From Ichthyophthirius multifiliis (lineage: Eukaryota > Ciliophora > Oligohymenophorea > Hymenostomatida), in NCBI RefSeq assembly GCF_000220395.1, contig NW_004086081.1, positions 1 to 64,000 of the forward strand: a DNA stretch of 64,000 nt, given 5' to 3'. Positions 13,305-24,996 of this stretch are shown piece after piece. The notes under the pieces were generated by a model that saw only the letters and a program-made list of their open reading frames with translations, was not told where the DNA came from and searched no databases. Every line of letters begins with the position of its first letter. Position 1 is the first letter of the stretch. The position numbers and the translations under genes were made by a program.

Positions 13305-15840
13305 ATGACAAATAATCCTTAGTATTTTATTTAAAATCCACAAAATCATTTTTTATTAGATGAATAATCATTAAAATAATATTAAATATTTGATGCAAAC
13401 TTAAGTATATCTCGTGCATCTTACACAAAGATATGTTTATATAAAAAGTAAGAATCGTCAGAAAAATATATTCCATATTCATTAAAATAATTTCCTTTAA
13501 TAAATTTTAGCAACATGACATATATATATAAATAAACAAATGAAAGAAAATATGATTTTTTATTTTCTGATTTTTAAGAGGATAATAAGCCTTCTTAATT
13601 AATCCAATATGAATGTTTTTTTACAAAAAATTAGAAATTAATAAGTAAATAAGATAGTTTTAATGTTTGATAAGCCCCATTTTAAATAAATAATATTTTC
13701 TAAATTATATTTTAAAATTTGCTAATTTTTAACATATTTTTGATATTAATTTCATAACTAAAGTAATTAAATAAATAGCTTATGCTCTTGAATACTTGCA
13801 TGATAAAGATTTAGTACATGGTAATGTTCATCCAAATAATATTTTTGTTTATTCGAAAGAAATTGAAACCAAATTTAACGAACTTAACCTATCATAAGGA
13901 ATTACTGAATATTAAAATTTATAAGTATATCTTTTGGATTCAGGACTTCATTATTTTAATATGCCTTGTGATTATATAGGCGCTGATATTAGCTAGAATA
14001 CAGAAATTTTATAAGAAAAGAATAAATATTTTACTGTTTTTGGAAAAAATTCATATTTTTAAGCTCCTGAAATACAAAAGTAGATTGAAGATGGAGTTTA
14101 TTTGCCTACAAAAGAATCTGATATTTATTAATTAGGTTTATGTATGCTTTTTATGAATAATTTTTGCTAAATAAAATATATTTTACAAAATTTATATGAT
14201 TATTAAGAGCTTTTTTTAGAAGAAAAGATTGAGTATATGTCCTAAAATACATAAAATTTTCATTTTGAATAATTAAAAAAGCTCCTTTTATAAAAAGATC
14301 CTAAAAGAAGACCTAAAATTGTAGAAGTAATTGAGAAATGTAAAGAAATAGAGAAACTTACTGGAGGAAAATAATAAATAAACATGTAAAATAATATTTC
14401 TTAATCATTAACAAAAGAAAATAAAGATTAAATAGATAAATTTTCTACAATTATCAAATAATTATTTTAGGAAAGAACAAACATTTTTTTGTAAGAATTA
14501 AAGTTTTCAATAATTTAAAATAGACCACTAGAATAATATGTAATTGATTTTTTGGGAAAAATAGATAATTATGTGGAATATTTATAAATTTCTACAAAAA
14601 AAAAACTCATTCTTTAACTGTAATAATGTCTGAAAATTAAAGATTAATAAGAAAAATAATATTTATTAGAAATAATTTAATAATTTAAATTTGGATAAAA
14701 GCAAATGCATTTTTTCTAAATCTTAATTTTGGAAATTAATAATTTATTTAAATTTGAATTTTTTTAATAAATTATAAATTAAAATTTTGATGAAAATATT
14801 AATAAAGTTTATTAATTTTCTAATTTTGCATAAGATGGAAAATTTTTGCCTTTATCTTCTTTAATTTTTCTCGATTAAAGTAATTTCTTGACTTTTGATA
14901 TAAATAAAGTATTTAAAATTTGGGATATTTTTTAAAAAGACCATGTATTTACATTTTAAATTGAAAATTAAAATATTGATTCGAAAGGCAAGATAATTTA
15001 TTGTGAGTAAAACTCTTTTATTTTTTATGATTATTAGTAGTTTTTTTTATTTTAGTATGATAAAATTTCTAATAATAGAAGAATTTCTATAAATTATAAT
15101 GAATATTTCCATTTTAATGTCTAAAATAATGATAAAATATAAAATAAATTCATAATTCTTTAATTAGTGCCTTTTTTTTAAAGTTAAAATGTTTTTTTCT
15201 GTTTAAATTGTTAATATGATGTTTAAGATTCTTCATTTTTTTTAAATTTGTTTTCTTTATAAAAACAATTCTTCTTTTTTGATATTAAAATATCGAAGCT
15301 TATTAAATACGACGAGGAAAAATACATAAAATATGTCCAAATTTATAAAGATTTTCCAGAAATAAATACTTTATTTATCATAATTAACTAAAAATATATT
15401 TATTACATTTGTCTTATGGATATTATTTAAAAAAAAATATTGTCCTTTCATATTCATATTAACACTATAGGAAATATTATTTAAATTCGTTAAAATGCTT
15501 AAAATTAAAATATAGTTTATATAACTTCTGATAATATGGAGTTATTTATCTATAATTTAGAAAAATAAAGTGTAGTTAGTATCCTATATTTTAATTATAA
15601 TATCGTCTCAATAGATATTTGTAGATTTTTTTCGTTTAATTATTTAATTATTAATGATTCTAAAAGATTATATTTGGCTAAAATTAAATAATATGATGAC
15701 AAAATTGAATAAAAGGTTTTTTATTATTTTATTTTTATTTTTTTATTGATAAAATTTAGGATTTCTATATTATAAAAAAAGGAAATTTTTAAAACTTTTT
15801 TTGTGTTCCCTATTTTCTATAGGATCAAGAATAGGAATGA
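13305..15840 (+). CDS. Divergent protein kinase-like protein (probable pseudokinase)
   Basis: Kinase-fold C-lobe signatures are clear: KQIAYALEYLHDKDLVHGNV, then HPNNIF, LLDSG, APE, DIYQLGL and a closing PKRRPK. The catalytic HRD Asp is replaced (HGN), the following Lys position is His, and DFG reads DSG. No Gly-rich loop is evident, though YSLKQF could be the beta-3 Lys strand. Residues beyond about 330 form a Gln-rich linker and a beta-rich region (FDINKVFKIWDIF) resembling propeller blades. Two introns, 13645-13763 and 15716-15759, leave 791 codons exactly. Splicing at the first gives an unusually short hinge, so that junction is less sure. A scaffold or regulatory role is inferred. Confidence 0.72.
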
Positions 15841-16270
15841 AAAATACATTTTGTTTATAATATTTTTTTTAGTTATTTTTTATTTAATTTTTATATTATA
15901 TTATTTTTGGTTTTGTTCTCTTTTAGCTTAATATATACTTTTAGTTAATTTTTAATATTTATATAAAAATTGTAATTATAAACAATAAATATTAAATATA
16001 ATACTTAAAAATATTAATTATTAAAGTTCATTAATAATCTTGAAATCATTAATTTGGTTTCATACTTCTTCTTTTAATATTTATAATATTTTATTTAAAT
16101 TACAATATAAGTAAAATTCTAAATTATAAAATTACAAATCAATTTAATAAAAAAAATTATATTGTCGATAATAGTAAATCAAATTAAATCAAAAAAAGTT
16201 TAAGATTTAAAAGAAATTAGTAAAAATATAAAATTATAATCTTTTTATTATTTCCTCGAATTAATATTTA

Positions 16271-16630
16271 AAAAGAAGAACTCGAAGACGTGTTTTAATT
16301 AATTTTAGATTATGAAAGCGAATAGTTTTACATTAATTAAAAGATATTGAAAAAGTAGATTTATATGAAATACAATCAATTATAGTAATATTATTAAACG
16401 AAATATTTTGAAACTAAGCTTTAGTATATTTTATTCATTTATGATAAAAGTAGTACAAAATAAAAAAAGAATTAATACTAAACAATTATGATCTAATAAG
16501 AAGCTTATATAAATTTTTAAGTATAAATATGTCAACTTTAACATAAATAAAAAGTATTAATTAATAAATATTAATGAGTTGACAAAGATTAAAGAGGTTC
16601 AATAAGTTTTGAAGAATTTCAGAAGTTGAA
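16271..16630 (+). pseudogene. EF-hand gene fragment, incomplete or damaged
   Basis: Exon pieces encode EELEDVFQLILDYES, KDIEKVDLYEIQS and YDLIRSLYKFL, then a good EF-hand loop in DKDQRGSISFEEFQKL near 16577-16625. These are calmodulin-like Ca2+-binding features. The pieces lie in different frames. A GT...AG intron can join the last two, and one extra A at 16339-16342 would join the first two. The only ATG upstream in the gap is at 15837, inside the pseudokinase's last codons, so no credible start was found. It may be a real gene with unresolved exons or a decaying copy. Confidence 0.4.
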
Positions 16631-16699
16631 ATGTAAATTTTTTAAAATAGAATATTCAATAATTATTTATGTAAAAGTATAAAATATAAGAAATAATTA

Positions 16700-17456
16700 C
16701 AAAGTAATATTAATTTTAGTGAATCTACTTAAATAATAAATTTTTTAATTGTAAATATAATTTTAGTAAAAATTAATTGAAAAAAATAAATAAGCATCTT
16801 AAATATAATTAATTTAAATTTATGTAAACTTGGTCAGTCTTTTGGTGCTAATTATATAAATTAAGATAACTAATTATATATAAGCGAACTTAGTTAAGTT
16901 TAAGAATTTTAATAATTATTTTATTTGTTAATTATTTAATATTTTTGGTATTTTTTATATATTTTAATAAATGTTAAAGTCTAGAAGGACTTTAACTGAA
17001 TTGACTAAAATTTTTTGCTAATAAAAAATTATTTTTTCATTTGATAACTTGTTAATTATTTTGTTTAATATACGATTTGTTTGTATCAATATAAAAGGAT
17101 ATTTTTTATAATTATTTTAAACATTTAGTTTTATTTTCAAAATGGCTTTTACATATTTAAAAAGTAATTTATTTTTTAAAATATCTATTTAAATACTAAC
17201 ATATAATTCTTAATTTTAATAAGTTTTCTGAAAATACAAATATATTGATTTTAACAGTCTTTAAGCAAATATGATAAGATTTGTTTTTTTCGTATATAAT
17301 TAATTATAATTTTTTTCAAATTATATATATATATATTTTTTTTTTAATTATATCTAATATATTATTTATTATATTTAGTAATTTAAATATGAATTCAAAA
17401 AGATTTAATTTTTAAAATAATTTCCAAAATTAAAATAAAAATTAAATATAAAATTA
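16700..17456. other. Intergenic, AT-rich
   Basis: Open frames here are low complexity because TGA is rare in A/T sequence. No protein-like region was seen. It is the 3' flank of both the EF-hand fragment and the ECH1 gene. Confidence 0.4.
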
Positions 17457-18170
17457 TCATAATTTAGGAAAAATGGGTTTTCTTTTTTAAAAAAATGCAT
17501 TAACACATTCCTAAACATCCGTAGTATTTAACATTGCTGCATTAATCCTTGCAATATAATCAAGATTTTTTTCTACAATTTAATTAAGATCATGATTAAG
17601 AGATTATTTAATAGTCCATACAGCAACAGGGCTTTTACTTGAAATATCTTCAGCAAGTTTAAGTAAATCTTTCATCATTTCATCTTTGTTTTCAACACTT
17701 TTAGAAATTAAACCTAATTATTAGGCTTCTTAAAAATCAAAGGTTCTTCCTGTATAATTAAGTTCTCTAAAAATACTATCATTACCAGTTAGTAAAGGTA
17801 TACGCTTTTTATATAAAAAAATAATTAAAAATAAATAAAAAATTACTTAAACAGTTCCCAAATCTGCACAAATTCCAATATCAACTTCTTTGATACAAAA
17901 TTTAGTATCTTTAGTGCAATATCTTTTTTAAAAATAAAAAAATATAATAAAAATATAAAATATAAAAATGAATTTATTATAGATTTAATCATAATTTATG
18001 TTTATAAAAAAATAAAAAAAATAAAAACGGAAATGGAAAATATAAAATATAAAATATGTAATAAAAATATTTAATAAAAAAATACCTAATATCACAAGCT
18101 GAAATTAAATCAATAGCACCACCAATGCATGCATTATGAATTCCTACTATAACAGGTACCTTTTATATAT

Positions 18171-18226
<56 letters not shown>

Positions 18227-18568
18227 TACACGACAATTACTTAATGATGATATTGAGTTTTGCCATTTTTTTATTAAACTGTATATCATTATAGATTATC
18301 TAGCATGATCATTTTTTTCATCGATATGACTAAGCATAGATTCAGTTAAATCTAGTCCTACTGAAAAATGCTTTCCGTTTCCAGTCAATATTACTACTCT
18401 TAATTCATTTTATTCATTAAGAAATTTTACAGCTTATGGTAATTCGTCAAAAAATTAGAAATTCATACTATTTAATTTTTCTGGACGGTTTATTTATAAA
18501 TTATAAATGTGAGGGGATATCCATTTTCCTTTTAATGTTTAAATTGAAGAAGGTAAATTATTTTTCAT
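17457..18568 (-). CDS. ECH1: Delta(3,5)-Delta(2,4)-dienoyl-CoA isomerase, peroxisomal
   Basis: Crotonase-superfamily enzyme that isomerises dienoyl-CoA intermediates in beta-oxidation of unsaturated fatty acids. Matches include GKHFSVGLDL (CoA/oxyanion segment), HNACIGGAIDLISACDIRYC, KEVDIGICADLGTVQRIP and SSKSPVAVW. The three acidic residues that mark ECH1 (Asp of ACDIR, Glu of KEVD, Asp of CADLG) are all present. The C-terminus is PKL, a plausible PTS1 peroxisome signal (human ends SKL). Introns at 18160-18229, 17923-18085 and 17805-17846 leave 279 codons exactly (278 aa). The first intron is largely a (TTTA)n microsatellite. Confidence 0.92.
18164..18224. repeat. (TTTA)n microsatellite inside ECH1 intron 1
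   Basis: About 15 tandem ATTT/TTTA units fill most of the 70-nt intron, leaving only the splice ends outside the repeat. Intron length is therefore likely polymorphic. Confidence 0.9.
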
Positions 18569-19163
18569 TTTTTTAATTAATTAATAAATTATAAAATTTA
18601 TTTTATTATAAATCTTTTAGATAATAAAAATAATAATTGTTAGTTTTTGTATTTATTTTTATTTTTATTTGAATAAAAGAAAACTAATTATAATTATTAA
18701 ATTAATTTATTATTAACTATTGATATTTTAATTTTATTTTTCTTAATATTTTCTATAAACATGTAATTAAAAATAAAATAAACTAATAATACACATACAC
18801 ATAGCATCATAAATATTTCATCATTAAAATTAAATAAAAAGTTAATATAATATATATGCTTCATTCATATTTTAAAAGCATAGTATAGACATGTATAGGC
18901 TATTAAAAGTAATACGAAAATTAATATTATGACTCTTTTCATTATTTATAGTTGATTTAAAATATATTTCTAATTTACAATAAGATTATTGTTACAAATA
19001 TTCGATGTAACTTAAATTAATTTTAAATATTATATTAATTAATATAATAGAAAAATCAATTAATACAATAGAAAAATTATATTTTTTAGAATTTATTATA
19101 TAATTTTTTATAATATATAAGTATTATAAAATAAATATAAATTGACATATAAAAATAATTAAA
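18569..19163. promoter_or_regulatory. Divergent intergenic region ECH1 / SERINC
   Basis: About 600 bp between divergent starts. A 25-codon ORF on the minus strand (18865-18942) starts MKRVIILIFVLLLIAY and hits TGA. It may be a fragment of a small membrane protein but is not called as a gene. Confidence 0.4.
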
Positions 19164-20507
19164 ATGGGATGTATAGTAACATATTGTGCAACTTCTATAC
19201 TTTGCTGTGCAGGAAAGGAATTTTGTAAAAGTTTTTGTGGATGTTTTAAGGCATGCTGTAATACATCTTGGAAATAACAAATACGTTTAGTATACATATT
19301 ATTAAATTTAATATTATTGATTTTAACAATAATATTATTTTACGTTCTTTAATTTATATTTTAATATTTTTCTTAATTTGTAAAATGTCCTTCTTAATCA
19401 GGTTCTAATAATACTTGCTTGGGGGTAAGTGCAGTATATAGAATGAGTTTTTCAATGGCAACATAATATTTAATATTGTTAATATTAATATCGGACATAT
19501 TTCCTACATAATTTTAAAAACTATATAATGAGGGATTTTGGTGTCTTAAAGTAACTATAATAATAGCGATTTTCATAAGCTTTTTTTTCGTTCCGAATTC
19601 TTTTTTCAAAGGCTATTCAGAATTTGCAAAATATTTTAGTATAATTTATCTTCTTTTTTAATCTGTAATCATAATAGATCTTTTTTATATTTGGGCTTAA
19701 AAATTTGCCTAAATGTATAACGAGGAAAAAAAAACTAGTTATATGAAATATTTACTTATTTTTACTGCGTTTGCACTTTATTCTCTTTCAATTACTTTAA
19801 ATACTTTAATGTTTGTGTGGTTTAAAGGATGCACACTAAATACAATAGTTTCTTCTATTAATTTAATAATTCTTTTTTTTCTTACTTGTATATAAATTAC
19901 TGGAGTTAATTAATAAGCATCACTTATTAGTACTGGAGCAATGAGTCTTTTTACTACTTTTTTAACTTTTTCTGCTTAGTTTAGTTCACCAAATTCTGAA
20001 TGTAATTCATTAATTGATGACAGTAAAAGTGGATTTTATTTTGATCTTTCAATTAGTGTTTTTTTGTTTATTATTGTTATGTTCTATATTACTTTTAATA
20101 CTAAGCACGATGGAAATTAAGATGGAAAATTTAATTAGATTGTACTAGCAGGAAAATATGATGATGAGGAAGAAGAAAAAGGCTTATAAGCAAATTAATC
20201 ATAATAAAACCAAGAAAAATAATTATAATAATTAAACAAAAATTAAAAAGTTTAAGAATACAACAAAGAAGATAAAAGCATTAGTGAATTCAGGATTTTT
20301 CATATTATTATGATTTTTTTTTCTGTATATCTTTCTATGCTTATTACTAATTGGGGAAGTCCATCTTTTGAAGAATAAAATTTTTTCTAATTATATTAAA
20401 ACTCAGAAAGTAGTTTTTGGATTAAAATTATTGTTGCTTGGATTAGTTAAGCACTTTATTTATGGACTTTAATTGCTCCTAAAGTATTGTCGTGGCGTAA
20501 ATTTTGA
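19164..20507 (+). CDS. SERINC: Serine incorporator / TMS family membrane protein
   Basis: Intronless 447-aa frame matching the SERINC/TDE1 family in length and layout. It begins MGCIVTYCATSILCCAG followed by a Cys-rich segment, then about ten hydrophobic helices. An acidic cytosolic loop (EEEEKG, near residues 330-370) precedes the last two helices. Family-like motifs include NEGFWCLK, NWGSPSFEE, SSFWIKI and YLWTLIAPKVL. SERINC proteins are multi-pass proteins of the plasma membrane or endosomes, linked to phospholipid scrambling and serine-derived lipid synthesis. The stop lies 19 bp from the stop of the convergent gene. Confidence 0.9.
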
Positions 20508-20526
20508 AAAAATATAATATTTCTAA

Positions 20527-21537
20527 TCATTATAAAAATATATATAGAAATTTTCTCTTTTTAAATTTTTTAAAATTGAATTTAAATTTATTTTGCAAAT
20601 ATATATTTTTTTTTAATAAATATATAGTAAAATTATTTTAAAAAATAAAATATATATCATTTGTTTTTTTTCCTGTTACGACATTCATTCCTCTTTTAAT
20701 TTATTACTCATTATTTAAAATTATATTTTAAAGATGATTTTTTTCTTTAATTTTGAGATTATTTTCTACTTCATTAGCTCTTTATAAATAAGAAGCACTT
20801 ACACTATTATTAATTTTACTTTTATTATGTTTATTTCCAATTTAATATTTTGAATAATCTTCTCTAAAATGGGCGTGTTCTCTATGAATATTATTTTAGC
20901 TTCCCAAAATACCATCTTTTCCATAATTAGGATTAATACTTTACATATATCTTTATGAAGGACGAATCGTTTCTTTTATATTTCCATAATTTTCTTAATC
21001 TTTTTTAATTATTATAGATTTTTCAATTTTTTTTTATTAATCCTCTTACAAATTATATTCAGCTAAATAAATTTTATCTTCATCATCGTTTTTTAAATTA
21101 AAAAGATCAGTAGGTTTAAAATGCCCAGTGTTTATATTTTTCATATCTGAAAAGGAAAGTTTTTCAAGCTCTTGCCAACTAACTTTATCACCTTAATCAA
21201 TGCTTCCTAAATGATTTTTTATTTTATTATTTGCGTAACTATTCGTTTAAGATGTTGATGGCATCAAAATATTTATATTTCCTTAATTTGATATCTTTTT
21301 GATTTCAAATTATTAACTTGGTTAAGAAATACTATTATTTTTTTGCATTAATTAATTTATTCTTTTTTATTCCTTATGTCCTTATATTTTATATTTAATT
21401 TTAGGATCAACTTTTTTTAATACTATTTCACGTCCTTAGTCAGAAGGAAGCTGTCTAAAACCAACTTTTTCCTTTATTAATAATTTATAATATAGATTAG
21501 ATTTATATATATATATATAAATATATAAATATAAAGA

Positions 21538-21575
<38 letters not shown>

Positions 21576-23013
21576 TATATATAATTTTTTATATATATTT
21601 TATATTTTTGAACCTGTATTCCAAAAGGTTAATTTAATAATCTGAATTTAGATTTTAATTTATTTAAATTATCAATTTCTAATATTTAATAAATTTTTTC
21701 AACTTTTTCTATGCTTGATAATTCTTCCTCTTCTTTAAGATATGTTAATGCAACTTTTTCTATCAAAATCTTAAAGTGTTCTAAATCTAACTCTTTATAA
21801 TTAAGAGCATACTTTTTGAATAAAACTGATATTTCTTTTTTCGTTACATATTTATTTTATCCTAATATTCCGAATTATTTCAAAAACAAGAAAAAACTTG
21901 CTAAATTAATTATATTTTATTCATGAACTATTCTGTCAAAAGTAAAAGCTGGTCCATTAACATTTTATTGTTTTGCATAAAAAGTGAAGATTTCTTTTAA
22001 ATTTCTTTATCTCGTTTATTCTAGCGTTTTTGCAGTTTTATAAGTTTTAGAATTTGTATGTTTATTTCCTTCTATAAAAAAAAGAAAAAAAAAATTATTA
22101 TTTATAAAAGATTTTAAATACTTGTTAAGGCTTCTAATTATTATTTCAAATTATTAATCATATTAACAGCTACTTGTTTTTCTTAAGGAGAAACAAATTA
22201 ATTGTTAGACAAATACTTTTCATAATGATCAATATTTTCTTTAATTTATTTTTCTAATTGACTTTCCTTAACTTCAAAATCATCTTTAGAACTTTATTAG
22301 AGGTAAATATTTTAGTCATAATAAATTAAAAAATAACAGAAATCAACAAAATCATTATAGAAAATTCTCGTTGTATTTGGATCGAATTCTTTCATACTTT
22401 TATTTGAAATGCAGTATTTTTCAAGTGCATCAAGTATATATTTATAGCTATTAGGCTTACTAAAAATTTCATTTTCATCATTTTTTTAAGCATGAATTGT
22501 TATATTATCATAATACAAGGCTACACGTAAAACTAAAGGAATATCACTTGCTAATATTGAAGCTTATTATTATTCTTGTTATTATTAATCCGTATTAAAT
22601 TGCTTTTGTTAAAATTCTGCAAAATAAGATTGTATTTCTTGTTGGAAGTTTCTGAAAAAAAAATTCAATAAGTCAGTATTTTGCTATAAATTTTATGATT
22701 ATAACTCTTCTTCTTGTCTATTTTATTTTAAAATATTTAGTTCTTCTTGTTACTTTTACTATGAATCTAAAGAATCTTATTGTTAATCTTGCGCTTATTT
22801 ATTTTGACTATTATTTTCTATTTATTCTTGTTCAATGCTTTGATCTTCTTCTTGTTCTTCTTGCTCTTCTTCATCATTATGATCTTATTATTCTTCTCTT
22901 TCTTAAAAGAATTAGTCTTATTCGTGTCCTTATTCTTCTTCTTTTTTATTATCTTATTCGGCTTCATAATTAATTTCTTGGTTACTTTATTAGATTAATT
23001 ATTTTTCGCTCAT
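20527..23013 (-). CDS. Large acidic, Gln-rich protein, unknown function
   Basis: 764 aa after removing introns 22072-22121 and 21472-21613 (2295 nt, exactly 765 codons). Residues 1-130 are very acidic and Gln-rich (runs of Glu and Gln). A helical central domain of ordinary composition follows, containing TRIFYNDFVDFCYFLIYY, HEQNIINLASFFLFLKQFG and LDLEHFKILIEKVALTYL. That pattern is common in flagellar-associated proteins. The C-terminal third is hydrophilic and disordered-like. No named domain was recognised. Intron 2 contains a (TA)n run. The stop at 20527-20529 is the first in-frame TGA and may lie beyond the true end. Confidence 0.65.
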
Positions 23014-23405
23014 TTATATTATATATTTTATTTTTTTTCCTTTTTATGAAACGATGTTAGAAAAAAAAGTGATTTAAATATAATTTTAAAAATAATTTAT
23101 ATATTTAATAAATATATATTTCTTTTTTAAATATTATGAAAAAGTTAATATTTAAAATATCAAATATGAATATTTATTTATATACATAATCTTTTTGTCA
23201 TAATATCATAATAATTTAATAAAATAAAAACTTTTTGATAAATTATTCATAAATAATAAATTATTTAATTAAAAAATAATGTATATTAATTTTATAATAA
23301 AATAATATTATTTAGAATCTTTTCTAATATTTTTTTAATTAATAACAATTATAATATTATAAAATAAAATATTATTTTAATTATTAATATAAAAAATGAT
23401 AATGA
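23014..23405. other. Intergenic, AT-rich
   Basis: About 390 bp between two minus-strand genes: 5' flank of the acidic protein and 3' flank of the GH125 gene. Nothing specific was seen. Confidence 0.4.
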
Positions 23406-24869
23406 TCAAATAACCAAATAAGGTTTTACATCAATCAAATGAAGAATTAGTTCTCCAAAAAACGAATTAGCCCATGCAAACCATGTTCTAGTATAATCAG
23501 TAGAATTATTAACATTAAATGATTCATGCATAAAAAGAGTGTCATCAGTTGTATTTTTTAGCATTTCTAAGCAATATAATATTTCCTAATCATTTTAACT
23601 TGTGATAGCTCTAGTGATAATAGATAAAGGCCATGCGTATTAAAATCCAATATGTGGTCCTCCAATTCCCTCACCTTATTTTCCTTTGAAGAAATAAGGA
23701 TTTTATGAACTATCAAGTATCATTTTTCTTGTATTAATATATAAAGTATCATTTTAAGAAATAAAACCTAAATAAGTTAAACTTAATAAAGATGGTAAAT
23801 TAGCATCATCCATTTTTAGAACATTTCCAAAGCCGTCTATTTCATAAGCGAAAATATCATTTCCTTAATTATCTTTAGTAATACCCCTTAAATAAATATC
23901 TGTTTTTATATCTTTACTTAATTATTCGTATTTTTAGGATAATGTTGCATTTTTTTCTTTTATTGAATCTGCTGTTTTTAGTAATTATACACTCAGCATT
24001 GCGTTTCCTGGTATATTAAATGCATAGATGCAAGCATCATCTGAAGGTCTAAATGCAGTTTTTACCATCCCACTTTTATCGCTAAAGCTAGGATTTCCTC
24101 TTCCATGTTAGGTACTATCAGTTGGGTTATTGGCAAATCTTTGAAATGTATAATGTACCTTTCCTTGTTAATCTTCTTAAAAAGTTCCTTTTTATTGATC
24201 TTTAAGTACATCATAAATTAGCTATAAAGCTCTAAAATAATCTTAAGTCATAAAAGAATCGTTTCCTTAAGTTTATTCAAAGAACTCATTTTGAAGTCTG
24301 AGGACTGATGCTAAAGAGTCGATTTCAAATTTCCTTTCCCATAACTCCGGGATCATAGCATTTATTTGTCTACCCTAAGAATCTAATTTTGTTGATTTAT
24401 CTGAATCCCAAGGAGAACCTGTAGGCTTAAAATTAAAAGCATTCGCATATGGGTCGATTAGCACATTATTTATTTGCCTATTTATTAGCCCTAATATTAA
24501 ATCTAAAAGCTTTTTATCTTCTTTTATGTATCTTATATATGGAATCACTTAGTTTGTGGAATCTCTTTACCACATTGCTTCGATATCTCCTGTTATTATA
24601 AACGTGTCAGGAATATTTGATATATTATTATATCCGAAGTAATATATTGTTGTATCTAAGGTGTTTGGATAGTTTTGATAAAACATTTAAGATAATAAAG
24701 GATCTTTTAGTTTATGGGTTATATTTTTTATTACTTCTTCAATTTTTGGAGATGTAAATGTACGATTTTATGGCCTTTATTTAAAATTATTTTTGATAAA
24801 AAATGCTTTGGATTATTTTAGTACAAATATAAATAGAAATATATGAAAAAGGAATTTTTTGAAATACAT
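23406..24869 (-). CDS. Secreted GH125 exo-alpha-1,6-mannosidase
   Basis: Intronless 487-aa protein. A strong N-terminal signal peptide (MYFKKFLFHIFLFIFVL then QSKA) directs it to the secretory pathway. Glycoside hydrolase family 125 (formerly DUF1237) motifs run in order: EAMWQRDSTNQVIPYI, FRPSDDACIYAFNIPGNAM, QGEGIGGPHIGFQYAW, MHESFNVNNSTDYTRTWFA and WANSFFGELI. The family's acid (an Asp of RPSDD, residue 277 or 278) and base (Glu449 of MHESF) are present. Family members remove terminal alpha-1,6-mannose from glycans. GH125 is best known in bacteria and fungi; a lysosomal/digestive or glycan-trimming role here is inference. Confidence 0.9.
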
Positions 24870-24996
24870 TTGTTTTTGTATTTTTTTTTGTAATTTTTTA
24901 ATTATTTTATGAATAAAATAAAAAATATTTTTTATTTTATAATTTAATTATAATTAACATTGTTTTATATATATATTTAATAATTAATTTAAATAA

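Noticed and set aside
22695-22998. Two overlapping Leu/Phe-rich plus-strand ORFs
   Set aside because: Complement of the acidic Glu/Gln-rich N-terminus of the minus-strand gene at 20527-23013.
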